Made by a program: the position numbers and the translations under genes. From contig JBHOQS010000011.1 in the NCBI GenBank assembly GCA_042408875.1, positions 1 to 64,000 of the forward strand: a stretch of DNA of 64,000 nucleotides, read 5' to 3'. Shown in pieces: positions 52,928 to 60,903 of the stretch. A model generated the notes under the pieces. That model saw only the letters and a program-made list of their open reading frames with translations, was not told where the DNA came from and did not search any database. This DNA is from JBHOQS01 sp042408875 (GTDB lineage: Bacteria; Chloroflexota; UBA11872; JBHOQS01). Position 1 is the first letter of the stretch; each line of letters begins with the position of its first letter.

Positions 52928-54043
52928 TCAGCTGGTTGTCACGCGGAAATCTGGCGGCACAAGGTGAATCCACACGCTGCCCGGCTTGAGCTCGACTGGC
53001 TTCCCCTCGGCGTCGAGAAAGCGCGGTGGGACCCCTTCCTCCGGCTGCACCCACCTGCCCTCGACGGCGTGACCATCATGGAAGATCTGGGCGCGGCCCT
53101 CGCCGACCAGCCTGCCGTCTAGCACGACGTTGCCCGCGCTATCGGGCTCGTACTCCGGAGCCGGCCACATCTCGACGTACTGCACGATGATGTTATCCAT
53201 CGTAAGCTGCTGCTGGGTCAGGGCGTCGAGATGCGGCTGCCCAGCGGTGAAGCGACGGTAGCTCCGTGTGGCCGGATCGTAGCGATAGACTGCCCGATAG
53301 AGCGGGTGGTAGCTCAGGTCGATGGTGCGGGCGCTGCCTTCCTCAGGTTGGGTAGCGTAGAACGAGAAGGCTTGCAGCGAGGTGGTATCCCGGACGCCTG
53401 CCTCTGCCATCTTCTGCCGGAAACGTTCCAGGTTGACATACAGGTTGTGCGGCGGGCGGCGGTCATTCGTGCGAAAGTAGGGGCTATCAGGCGGGATCCC
53501 CTCCGCGAGCTCCGGCGCCTTGAGCGCCGGGACCTTCTGCTCGGCGATCCGCCATGTAAGCGTGTTGCCTGCCCCGGCGTATGCCAGCATGAAGTCGTAG
53601 ATGCGGGAGAGACCGAGATCGAACGGCCGCGCGCTGCGTACCGGTCCGACGCGCGCTAGGTCCTGTTCGCTAAAGATCGCTGTAAAGCGAGTGGCAAAGC
53701 CTTCTGCCGGCGCCTCGATCACGAGCTCCGCTTGCGAGAGCCCCCACTGAGGGCGGGCTGCAGGCGCGTTGTCGATCTTGACGGCAACTGGCCGGCGTGG
53801 CATGCCCGGAGCGCTGAGCGGCCGGCCTGTGAAGGGCGCGCGCGGCGTTGCCGTCGGGACCGGCGTAGCGGTCGGGTGCGCCGTCGGCTGCGAGGGCGCT
53901 TCCGTGCGCTGGCCTGCAGGCATGGCAGGACCGCTCGGCGACGGCGCGGCCTCGCGCGGCCCAGCGCAGGCCGCTAGCATCAAGAGCACTATGATAGACC
54001 ATGTGACCAAGCGCACGGTGTCTGGGGACGAGAGACGCCGCAT
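52928..54043 (-). CDS. DUF3048 (YerB-like) lipoprotein
   Basis: A 371-residue exported lipoprotein. The signal VTWSIIVLLMLAACAG has a lipobox with Cys near residue 26, followed by a Pro/Thr/Ala-rich linker. The DUF3048 domain is recognisable: RPVAVKIDNAPAARPQWGLS, AELVIEAPAEGFATRFTAIF, VGPVRSARPFDLGLSRIYD, then DNIIVQYVEMW and GSVWIHLVP. The family is related to Bacillus YerB; its role is unclear. Confidence 0.88.
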   Translation of the reverse strand: MRRLSSPDTVRLVTWSIIVLLMLAACAGPREAAPSPSGPAMPAGQRTEAPSQPTAHPTATPVPTATPRAPFTGRPLSAPGMPRRPVAVKIDNAPAARPQWGLSQAELVIEAPAEGFATRFTAIFSEQDLARVGPVRSARPFDLGLSRIYDFMLAYAGAGNTLTWRIAEQKVPALKAPELAEGIPPDSPYFRTNDRRPPHNLYVNLERFRQKMAEAGVRDTTSLQAFSFYATQPEEGSARTIDLSYHPLYRAVYRYDPATRSYRRFTAGQPHLDALTQQQLTMDNIIVQYVEMWPAPEYEPDSAGNVVLDGRLVGEGRAQIFHDGHAVEGRWVQPEEGVPPRFLDAEGKPVELKPGSVWIHLVPPDFRVTTS

Positions 54044-54359
54044 CGTTCACCTGCATGAGCGCTGGCTTGACCTCGACGCTAGAGCCGGCGGCCCGCGCGG
54101 CAGCGCTCTTCGCCTGCCCTGCACGCGCGCCGCTCCGGCGGCTTGACCATGGTACCGCGTCGCGGCTGCAAGGTTGAAATCGGCACGATCTCTGGTTCAT
54201 GCTAGGGCCATGGCCCGGCTTGCTCCGGAAGCGCAGCGCGGGTAACATGGCGCCGCGACGCGTTCTCTCGATGCCGTTCACGCTGATCTACCCTGAGCTG
54301 AGACGCCCTGAGAGCGAGCGGTGCTACACGTTGAACAACGAGCGGAGGGAGCAGTAGCG
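54044..54359. other. 316-bp divergent intergenic region
   Basis: It separates the DUF3048 lipoprotein gene and the rhamnose isomerase gene. No gene, strong promoter pair, hairpin or repeat was recognised in it. Confidence 0.5.
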
Positions 54360-55595
54360 ATGGCAACAGCCGGCTACCGCGAGGCGTATCAAGTCCTGGC
54401 CGACCGCTTAAGCGCGCGCGGCGTAGACGTCACTCCAGTGAAGGAGAAGCTAAAGGCGCAGCGCGTGGAGACGCCCTCCTGGGGGTACGGGAATTCTGGC
54501 ACGCGCTTCCAGGTGTTCCCGCAGCCCGGTGTTCCGCGCAACCCTTTCGAGAAGTTCGAGGATGCCGCGCAGGTGCACAAGTACACTGGCATCTGCCCGT
54601 CGGTGGCTATCCACATCCCCTGGGACCGCGTGGACGACTGGCAGGCGCTCAGGCAGCACGCCGCGTCACTGGGCATGCGCATCGGCGCGATTAACCCGAA
54701 CCTGTTTCAGGACTATGAGTATAAGCTGGGCTCAATGTGCCATCCTGACCCGGCCGTGCGACGCAAGGCGACCGACCATATGCTCGAATGCATCGAGATC
54801 GCCCGCCAGGTTGGCTCGAACATCCTGAGCCTGTGGTTCGCCGACGGCACCAACTACCCCGGCCAGGACTCTTTCCGGGCGCGCAAGCACCGCATGGAAG
54901 AGGTTCTGACCGAGGTCTACCGCGCCATGCCGGCTGGCATGCGCATGCTGATCGAGTACAAGTTCTATGAGCCGGCCTTCTACCACACTGACCTGGCGGA
55001 CTGGGGGCTGGCCTACCTGGTCGCCCTCAAGCTGGGGCCGCAGGCGCAGGTGCTGGTGGACCTCGGTCATCATGCCCAGGGGGTGAACGTTGAGCACATC
55101 GTGGCGACTTTACTAGACGAAGGCCGTCTCGGCGGCTTCCATTTCAATAACCGGAAGTACGGCGACGATGACCTGATTGTCGGCTCCATTAACCCGTACG
55201 AGCTCTTCCTGATCTTCAACGAGCTTGTCGGCGCCGAGGCAGACCCGCGCACTGCACCGGTGGCCAGGAACGTGGCGTATATGATCGACCAGTCACACAA
55301 CATCGAGCCGAAGATCCCGGCCATGATCCAGTCGGTGATCAACGTGCAGACAGCGTATGCCAAGGCGCTGCTGGTGGACCGGGTAGCCTTGGAGCAGCGC
55401 CAGCGCGAGGGCGACGTGCTGGGCGCGCACGCTCTGCTGAACGAGGCGTACGAGACTGACGTGCGGCCGCTTCTGGCGGTCGTGCGGGAGGAGATGGGCG
55501 TGCCACCTGATCCGCTGCCAGCGTTTCTGGCCAGCGGCTACATGGCGCGCGTTGCCGAGGCGCGCCAGGGCGGCGTCCAGGCCGGGTGGCGCTAG
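54360..55595 (+). CDS. rhaI: L-rhamnose isomerase-like sugar isomerase (RhaI type)
   Basis: A 411-residue xylose-isomerase-like TIM barrel. It matches the Pseudomonas-type L-rhamnose isomerase family rather than E. coli RhaA: NPFEKFEDAAQVHKYTGICP, IHIPWDRVDDW, metal ligands in MLIEYKFYEPAFYHTD and VLVDLGHHAQGVNVEHIV, and GGFHFNNRKYGDDDLIVGSI. It should interconvert L-rhamnose and L-rhamnulose, with broad specificity likely. The ATG at 54360 has GGAGGGAG upstream. Rhamnulokinase and aldolase genes are not adjacent. Confidence 0.88.
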   Translation: MATAGYREAYQVLADRLSARGVDVTPVKEKLKAQRVETPSWGYGNSGTRFQVFPQPGVPRNPFEKFEDAAQVHKYTGICPSVAIHIPWDRVDDWQALRQHAASLGMRIGAINPNLFQDYEYKLGSMCHPDPAVRRKATDHMLECIEIARQVGSNILSLWFADGTNYPGQDSFRARKHRMEEVLTEVYRAMPAGMRMLIEYKFYEPAFYHTDLADWGLAYLVALKLGPQAQVLVDLGHHAQGVNVEHIVATLLDEGRLGGFHFNNRKYGDDDLIVGSINPYELFLIFNELVGAEADPRTAPVARNVAYMIDQSHNIEPKIPAMIQSVINVQTAYAKALLVDRVALEQRQREGDVLGAHALLNEAYETDVRPLLAVVREEMGVPPDPLPAFLASGYMARVAEARQGGVQAGWR

Positions 55596-55628
55596 CCGCC
55601 GTGGTAGAATCCTGGCACGAGGCGCATC

Positions 55629-56033
55629 ATGTCCGATCGTGATGTGGCGCGGTGGTTCGCCGTATCGGAAGCGAATCTGGAGACGGCTCAGACGCTCGCT
55701 GCGGCCGGGCGAGCGGCGGCCTGCGCGTTCTACGCGCAGCAGGCTGCCGAAGCAGCGCTCAAGGCGCTGGTGCTGGCGCGCGGCTCCGCGCCAGTTGACT
55801 GGACGGGCCAGCACAATCTCACCGAGCTCGTCGAAGGCGTGCGCCGCAGCGGGCTCGCTATCCCGGCGGACCTGGAGGTTGCCGCCGAGCGGCTGAGCAT
55901 GCATTACGAGACGGCACGCTACCCTGCCCCCGGCCGCGCGGAACTCCCCTCTGAGGTCTACGACCCCACTATCGCGGCTTTAGCGCTCGAAGACGCGCGC
56001 ATGATCGTAGAGTTCGCGCGAGCGTACCTGTAG
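55629..56033 (+). CDS. HEPN-domain protein
   Basis: A 134-residue HEPN protein. The helical bundle shows DVARWFAVSEANLETAQTLA, RAAACAFYAQQAAEAALKAL and the C-terminal RYPAPGRAELPSEVYDP with IAALALEDARMIVEFAR. In HEPN-MNT pairs the HEPN protein is an RNase toxin or a subunit of a nucleotidyltransferase complex. A nucleotidyltransferase remnant lies about 85 bases downstream on the same strand, so the pair once formed an operon. Confidence 0.85.
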   Translation: MSDRDVARWFAVSEANLETAQTLAAAGRAAACAFYAQQAAEAALKALVLARGSAPVDWTGQHNLTELVEGVRRSGLAIPADLEVAAERLSMHYETARYPAPGRAELPSEVYDPTIAALALEDARMIVEFARAYL

Positions 56034-56117
56034 AGGCTCCCATATGCCCGCGGAGAGATGGGTTAACTGCCGCCGGTATGGATCGTCGAAAAAAGCTCCC
56101 CTGCAAGTACAGGGGAG

Positions 56118-56374
56118 ATGATCCGTATGCCAGCTCATCGAGTTTCGCCGGTCACTGTACGCCGCCGCGTTCTTCAGCAGGCGATAGGAGGCAATGGGAG
56201 GCAATAGACGAGGTCGTGCGTGCTCGCGCTGAGCGTTTCCGGCCCCAGCAGATTATCCTCTTTGGCTCATACGCCCGTGGCGATCCGAGACCCGAAAGCG
56301 ACGGCGATCTCCTGCTCATGATGGACCCTCCCCTGAACATGCGCCCGTCTATATTAACGGGCGCCTGTCTATAA
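56118..56374 (+). pseudogene. MNT-type nucleotidyltransferase remnant, partner of HEPN
   Basis: The MNT core RAERFRPQQIILFGSYARGD then PRPESDGDLLLMM is clear, with the GSxARG and SDxDLL motifs. The N-terminal part lies in another frame: ATG 56118 after GGGGAG opens IRMPAHRVSPVTVRRRVLQQ AI, and removing the 20-bp duplicated tract at 56187-56206 joins this exactly to DEVVRARAERF. The C-terminus stops about 16 residues after the motif, shorter than usual, at an inverted repeat (GCGCCCGT/ACGGGCGC, 56341-56364). So the antitoxin-like partner appears broken at both ends. Confidence 0.6.
56187..56206 (+). repeat. 10-bp tandem duplication disrupting the MNT gene
   Basis: GGAGGCAATG (56187-56196) is followed by GGAGGCAATA (56197-56206). 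Without these 20 bases the flanking codons join in frame. Confidence 0.85.
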
Positions 56375-56475
56375 TCGAGTGGTCGCAGCAGTGTGGTACG
56401 GGAGTATCGCGGTGGATGCCCTGCCTGAACCGGTACGGAAGGTATAATATAAAGTTGTAACATATTATAAAAAGT

Positions 56476-56520
56476 AAAAAAATACAAGCGTCTCACGTAT
56501 CACCACCCATGAGACGCTTG
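56476..56520 (-). terminator. intrinsic terminator of the bL37-like gene
   Basis: On the minus strand CAAGCGTCTCA (56520-56510) pairs with TGAGACGCTTG (56495-56485) around a 14-base loop, and then comes TATTTTTTT. An 11-bp stem with a seven-T run, 45 bases after the stop of the 31-residue gene. Confidence 0.92.
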
Positions 56521-56564
56521 CGAGAACGAGAGGGCTCCAGGCCGCGGGAGCCCAGCCCAGCTGG

Positions 56565-56660
56565 CTACTTGCTGCGGCCGTAGTTGGGCTTGCGGCCGTG
56601 GTTCGCCTTCTTGCTGCGCCAGCGCAAGCGCAGATAGTTCTTCCGCTTGTTACCAGCCAT
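56565..56660 (-). CDS. 31-residue bL37-like ribosomal protein
   Basis: A very short gene: ATG at 56660, stop TAG at 56567-56565. GGGGAGG lies about nine bases upstream. The product is highly basic (13 Lys/Arg of 31), with NKRKNYLRLRWRSKK at the start and KANHGRKPNYGRSK at the end. The ANHGxxPN core is the pattern I recall for the small 50S protein bL37 of Actinobacteria. A promoter, a structured leader and a strong terminator frame it as a single-gene unit, which argues that it is real. Naming as bL37-like is by motif memory and should be tested. Confidence 0.75.
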   Translation of the reverse strand: MAGNKRKNYLRLRWRSKKANHGRKPNYGRSK

Positions 56661-56741
56661 CGACACACACCTCCCCAGCGAGAGAGCCCCGGCCCCAGAG
56701 CCGCCGGCCAGTCAAGCTCCACACGCACGGTCGGCATAGCA

Positions 56742-56770
56742 ACGCACCCGCGCTCCAGCAGCGGGTGCGT
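56742..56770 (-). promoter_or_regulatory. 5' leader hairpin of the bL37-like transcript
   Basis: ACGCACCCGC and GCGGGTGCGT (56742-56751 and 56761-56770) form a perfect 10-bp stem around a 9-base loop, starting some 15 bases after the predicted transcription start. It may stabilise the mRNA or act in autoregulation; there is no T tract. Confidence 0.6.
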
Positions 56771-56791
56771 CTACCCCTCTGCACGAGCAAT

Positions 56792-56821
56792 ACCTTACCA
56801 TCGGGACATTCGGCGTGTCAA
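56792..56821 (-). promoter_or_regulatory. promoter of the bL37-like gene
   Basis: On the minus strand a consensus TTGACA (56821-56816) is followed after 18 bp by TAAGGT (56797-56792). The leader before the ATG would be about 125 bases. Confidence 0.6.
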
Positions 56822-56869
56822 CGCCACGCCCCGGCCGGGAGCCGGATCGCTACGTTCGCACGGGGTGCT

Positions 56870-57205
56870 TCAGGAGTGGGCGTGCTCTACACCCGGTGCC
56901 CCGCGGTGCAGCTCCAGATGCTGACCCCCATCCTCATGGGTGTGCACATCCAGCGTGTAGCCGTCCACGAGCTGGCCAACGTCCTCGCCGACAACCAGGA
57001 CCGTCTCGTCCTCGTAGGAGATCACCTGGTCTCCGGCCCGCTCGACGTCGAGCGCGAAGGCTAGCCCCTGTGCCTCGGCTACCAGCCGCAGCACCACCGA
57101 GCTCGTATCAACCCCTAATCCGGCCGGCACATCGCGCCGCGCCGCGCCCAGGATGTCGTGCAGGACTTCCCTGGCCTCGTCGGTAACCGTAAGCATGCCT
57201 ACCAT
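56870..57205 (-). CDS. HesB/IscA-like protein lacking the conserved cysteines
   Basis: A 111-residue protein with the HesB-like beta fold: LTVTDEAREVLHDILGAARR, VVLRLVAEAQGLAFALDVER, ETVLVVGEDVGQLVDGYTLD. IscA/SufA proteins bind Fe-S through three Cys; this protein has none, as in the YneR-like branch. The C-terminal tail is His-rich (HTHEDGGQHLELHRG, VEHAHS), which might bind metal. GAGGAG is close to the ATG at 57205 and more distant from the ATG at 57196, so the start is uncertain by three codons. Confidence 0.75.
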   Translation of the reverse strand: MVGMLTVTDEAREVLHDILGAARRDVPAGLGVDTSSVVLRLVAEAQGLAFALDVERAGDQVISYEDETVLVVGEDVGQLVDGYTLDVHTHEDGGQHLELHRGAPGVEHAHS

Positions 57206-57517
57206 CGCTCCTCAGCGGGTGCATCACCCGCACTCACAACTCCCGAGCCTGCCAGGCCCGGCTCCTCTCGCAACGCCCCGTGCGACAGGCACAACGACAC
57301 ACAGCCGGACTGGAGCGCTGCTTCCCGAGCGATAGCGCGCGAGCGCGGCGCAACGAAAAACGGCTGCGCACCAGCTGGCTCTCCACCAGGTGCGTTGTCT
57401 TGTTAGTATAGACCAGGAGAGCCCCGGCCGCCAGTTTTCGGCGGGAGGTCCAGGGCCGGATGTCCAGGCTGGCTGTTCGGAGTTAGCGACACAGGGAGAC
57501 TACATGGGGAGGACGGC
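57206..57517. other. 312-bp divergent intergenic region
   Basis: No gene seen. A small perfect hairpin (GCGGGTG, CAT, CACCCGC at 57215-57231) lies ten bases upstream of the HesB-like start, within its leader. No clear promoter for the NAD(P)HX repair gene was recognised. Confidence 0.5.
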
Positions 57518-59104
57518 ATGAAAGTCGTGACTGCGGCGGCGATGCGCGCGCTTGAAGAAGCCACCTATGCGACGGGTCTGGTCACGCCCCCCGGCATGAT
57601 GGAACGCGCCGGCCGCGCCGTCGCGGACACGGTGCGAGCCCGCTGTGGTACCCTGGCGAAGCCGCGCGTGCTGGCCCTCGTCGGACCGGGCAACAACGGG
57701 GGGGACGCTTTGGTCGCCATCCGGTATCTGGCCCAGCAGGGCGCGCGCGGCATTGCGTACCTGGCTCGGCCGCGCGACGATGACCCCAACCTGGCGGCCG
57801 CGCGGGCGGCAGGTGTGGCCATCGAGCTGGTACACGAGGATACTCCTAGCCGTGACCTGCTACAGAACCGTTTATGGCAGGCGGATGTCGTGCTCGACGG
57901 CCTGCTGGGCATGGGCACCCAGCCGCCTGTGCGAGGCACGGTGCGGGATATCCTCCAGACGGTGGCCGAGGTCCCGCCCCCACGCGGTCAGCTCCGGGTG
58001 GCCATCGACGTACCCAGCGGGACCGACTCAGATACCGGGGCTGCTGACCCGCTGGCCTTCCGCGCACACCTGACTGTGGCCACCGGCCTCCCCAAACCCG
58101 CCCACTTCTTCCCACCGGCCGTGGAGCTCTGCGGTGAGGTCGTGACTGTCGAGATCGGCCTGCTCGCCGAGGGTGTGGCTCGCGAGCCCGTGGAGGCGCT
58201 GGAGGCCCCGCAGGTTGGGGCGATGCTCCCGGCGCGGCCGCGCTGGAGCCACAAGGGCACCTTTGGCCGCGCGCTGGTGATCGCAGGGTCGCGCACTTAC
58301 ATCGGGGCGGCCTTCCTCTCCACCGCCGCGGCGCTGCGTGCCGGGGCCGGGCTGGTCACCCTGGCCGCACCTGCTCTGGTGCCACCGATCGTAGCCTCGC
58401 GGCTGGCCGAGGCGACCTTCCTGCCCCTGCCTGAGGACGAGCCCGGGGTGCTGGCGCCGGCGGCCGCGCAGGAGGCCGTGGAGGCCCTCCCGCGCTACGA
58501 GGCACTGCTCATCGGTCCGGGCATGGGCCAGCACCCCAACGCTGCGGCGCTGTTGCGCGCGGTGCTGGCATGGCTGCGTGCCCAGCCACCTGAGGGGCGG
58601 CCCAGGCTAGTGATCGACGCCGATGGCCTGAACCTGCTCGCTCGCGAGCCCGACTGGCCGGCGCTCCTGCCGCCTGAGACCATCCTCACTCCCCACCCAG
58701 GCGAGCTAGGGCGGCTCGCCGGGATGGACACAGCGGAGGTGATGCGCGACCGCCTCAGCCTGGCCCGGGCGCGGGCGGCGGAGTGGTCCTGCGTGCTGGT
58801 CGCAAAGGGCGCGCCCAGCGTCGTCGCCGCGCCCGACGGCCGCACTGCGATCATCCCGATCGCGACGCCCGCGCTGGCAACTGCCGGCACCGGGGACGTG
58901 CTCGGCGGGACGATCTGCGGGCTGCTCGCCCAGAGAGCCCGCCCGTTCGAGGCTGCCGCAGCCGCTGCCTATATCCACGCCCAGGCTGGCCTGGAACTCG
59001 AACAGGAAGTTGGCCTCGCTGGCCCGCTGGCCGGAGACCTCCTCCCCAGGCTACCGCTGGTGATGGCGCGCCTACGAGCCGCTGCGGCGCAGGCCGGTGG
59101 ATAG
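57518..59104 (+). CDS. nnr: bifunctional NAD(P)H-hydrate epimerase / ADP-dependent dehydratase
   Basis: A 528-residue fusion. The N-terminal YjeF domain (about 1-215) has VLALVGPGNNGGDALVAIRY and AIDVPSGTDSDTGAAD; the C-terminal ribokinase-like domain has HKGTFGRALVIAGSRTYIGA, LIGPGMGQHPNA, TPHPGELGRLAGMD, VLVAKGAPSVVAAPDG and ATAGTGDVLGGTICGLLAQ. Together they epimerise and dehydrate damaged NADHX/NADPHX back to NADH and NADPH. The ATG follows GGGGAGG. It is a single gene. Confidence 0.96.
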   Translation: MKVVTAAAMRALEEATYATGLVTPPGMMERAGRAVADTVRARCGTLAKPRVLALVGPGNNGGDALVAIRYLAQQGARGIAYLARPRDDDPNLAAARAAGVAIELVHEDTPSRDLLQNRLWQADVVLDGLLGMGTQPPVRGTVRDILQTVAEVPPPRGQLRVAIDVPSGTDSDTGAADPLAFRAHLTVATGLPKPAHFFPPAVELCGEVVTVEIGLLAEGVAREPVEALEAPQVGAMLPARPRWSHKGTFGRALVIAGSRTYIGAAFLSTAAALRAGAGLVTLAAPALVPPIVASRLAEATFLPLPEDEPGVLAPAAAQEAVEALPRYEALLIGPGMGQHPNAAALLRAVLAWLRAQPPEGRPRLVIDADGLNLLAREPDWPALLPPETILTPHPGELGRLAGMDTAEVMRDRLSLARARAAEWSCVLVAKGAPSVVAAPDGRTAIIPIATPALATAGTGDVLGGTICGLLAQRARPFEAAAAAAYIHAQAGLELEQEVGLAGPLAGDLLPRLPLVMARLRAAAAQAGG

Positions 59105-59105
59105 C

Positions 59106-59198
59106 TTAGCCGTCCAGGATCTCGCAGGCCCACAGGCCGGCCAGCACGAGCACGATGAAGCCGGCGATACCCCCGGCGATCCACAGGATGAGCGGCAT
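59106..59198 (-). CDS. 30-residue single-helix membrane microprotein
   Basis: ATG at 59198 with AGGGAG seven bases upstream, stop TAA at 59108-59106. The product is PLILWIAGGIAGFIVLVLAG then LWACEILDG: one hydrophobic helix of about 21 residues and a short acidic tail with a single Cys. Codon use matches the neighbours (GCC, GGC, CTG, ATC). It lies convergent to and one base from the end of the NAD(P)HX repair gene. No known family; a coding role rests on the ribosome site, length of helix and codon use. Confidence 0.6.
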   Translation of the reverse strand: MPLILWIAGGIAGFIVLVLAGLWACEILDG

Positions 59199-59493
59199 GG
59201 CACGCTCCCTCTACGCCAGAGGCTGCCTCGCTGACGGTTTCACACGACGCGAACTCGACGCGGAGGCAGCCTCTGCCATCTGGGCCGAACACGCCGCGTT
59301 CCTCACCGCCCCTGGCCCCATCCCACCCTCCAGCCACGTGACGCAGAGCGTGTTCTCCTCCGAATTGTAGCAACGACAAGATGAGAGCACGTTAAGGGGA
59401 AGGTAAATATCGTGTAAAAGTACAACTGGAAGCACACTTGCCGCGGAAGGGCAGCGGTGCAACAGATATGAGACACGGTATGAGGAAGCGGCT

Positions 59494-60903
59494 TTATTCG
59501 GGCGTCGGTGCTGCAGCCTCCACCGGCCGCAGGTCAAGCATGGCGTAGATCGTACGCAGCAGCTGCCGCAGGACCGCCGGTGGCCGGCCACCGGCATCGA
59601 CTATAGAGCAGGGAAACTGCACGCGGGCGCACTCTACCGCAGGGTTCACCCTCCGGCCCGCGTCGGCAGCCAGCAGTAGGAGTTCACCTGGCTGCTGGCA
59701 GGCATCCAGCGCGTAGGCCTCGCGCACGAAGCGCAAGCCGGTGCCTTCCTGCTTGTAGACGCCGCACCGTACGTCCGCGCACACCTGGGCCGTCTGCCCA
59801 CACAGGTTATGCAGGATCGCTTGCGCTCCGTGGAGCGGCCGCCGAAGCTCGTGGTTGAGCGCCGGAACGTCGAGCGTATACGGTACTCCCGCTAGCTCGG
59901 TGATGTGCAGGAGCAGCAGCGGGAGCTGGCCATGCAGAAGCTGGAGCCTGGTGTACAGGGGAACCGAGGCAACCAGACGCGGGTTGCACTCCACAACGTA
60001 CACGCGCCGGTCGTCCTGTCCCACCACGAAGTCAAGCCCGAAGATACCCCGGTAGCCATGCCGGCTCAGGTACAGGCCGATCCGCTCGGTGGCATCGTAG
60101 ACCTGCGCCAGCACGGCGTGCTCCAGCCCGTCGATGCCCCAGTCGTTGCCACAGGCGCCGAGCGGGTAGACGGTGCATTCCGGCAGGCCAGTGAGCTGGT
60201 AGAACGGCGCGCTGGACACAACGCCGGACCGCGTGACGCAGGCGTTGATCGTGAGTGTCTCGCCGCGGATATACCGGGCCACACGGCCGCGACGGCCGGC
60301 GTGCTGCGCCAGCGCGGCGCGCAGCGCGGCGCGATCGTGCACGAGATACGTATGGTTACCACCGAAGCCCCGCGGAAGCTGGATGACCAGCGGCAGGCCG
60401 TGCCGCCGCGCCAGCGCATCCGCCTGCTCCGGGGCGAACTCCAGCTCCTCGCCCGGCGGCGCGCGCAGCCCCAGCGCATCCAGCACCTGCCGGAAGTGGA
60501 GCTTGTGCTCCATCTGGCGGGCGAGCAGCGGGGGCGGCCCCAGCACCCGCCAGCCCTTCCGGCGGCACAGTTGCTCCATCTGGTGCGACGTTTTAAAAAA
60601 CAGGAGCTGTGGCTGCCCCAGGCTGTCCAGGAACGTCTGCGTGCGAGGATGCTCCAGCAACTGTTCGGTCGAGCGGAAGAGCACGTTCTTCCGGCCCATC
60701 TCCTGTTCCAGGCAGAAGACCCGTACTCCGGCTGCTTGCAGATAGCGCACCACATCGGTCTCGTCGATGCAGGCGATGCTGTAGCCAGGCAGCAGGTGCT
60801 CGAGCCCAACACCGTGGTTCACGTCGTTGGAGACGTACACCACCGGCCCGGGCAGGTGGCGGACTAATGTATCGACGAGCGCGGCGTGATCAGGCAACGT
60901 CAT
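59494..60903 (-). CDS. ATP-grasp domain protein
   Basis: A 469-residue protein with an ATP-grasp fold. A Rossmann-like N-terminal part (YVSNDVNHGVGLEHLLPGYS) precedes the grasp core: HKLHFRQVLDALGLRAPPGE, PLVIQLPRGFGGNHTYLV with the Gly-rich lid, IRGETLTINACVTRSGVV and the metal site IFGLDFVVGQDDRRVYVVEC NPR. ATP-grasp ligases join a carboxylate to an amine or thiol, so it could add an amino acid or acyl group to a surface glycan or lipid. It overlaps the phosphotransferase gene by 14 bases. Confidence 0.85.
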   Translation of the reverse strand: MTLPDHAALVDTLVRHLPGPVVYVSNDVNHGVGLEHLLPGYSIACIDETDVVRYLQAAGVRVFCLEQEMGRKNVLFRSTEQLLEHPRTQTFLDSLGQPQLLFFKTSHQMEQLCRRKGWRVLGPPPLLARQMEHKLHFRQVLDALGLRAPPGEELEFAPEQADALARRHGLPLVIQLPRGFGGNHTYLVHDRAALRAALAQHAGRRGRVARYIRGETLTINACVTRSGVVSSAPFYQLTGLPECTVYPLGACGNDWGIDGLEHAVLAQVYDATERIGLYLSRHGYRGIFGLDFVVGQDDRRVYVVECNPRLVASVPLYTRLQLLHGQLPLLLLHITELAGVPYTLDVPALNHELRRPLHGAQAILHNLCGQTAQVCADVRCGVYKQEGTGLRFVREAYALDACQQPGELLLLAADAGRRVNPAVECARVQFPCSIVDAGGRPPAVLRQLLRTIYAMLDLRPVEAAAPTPE

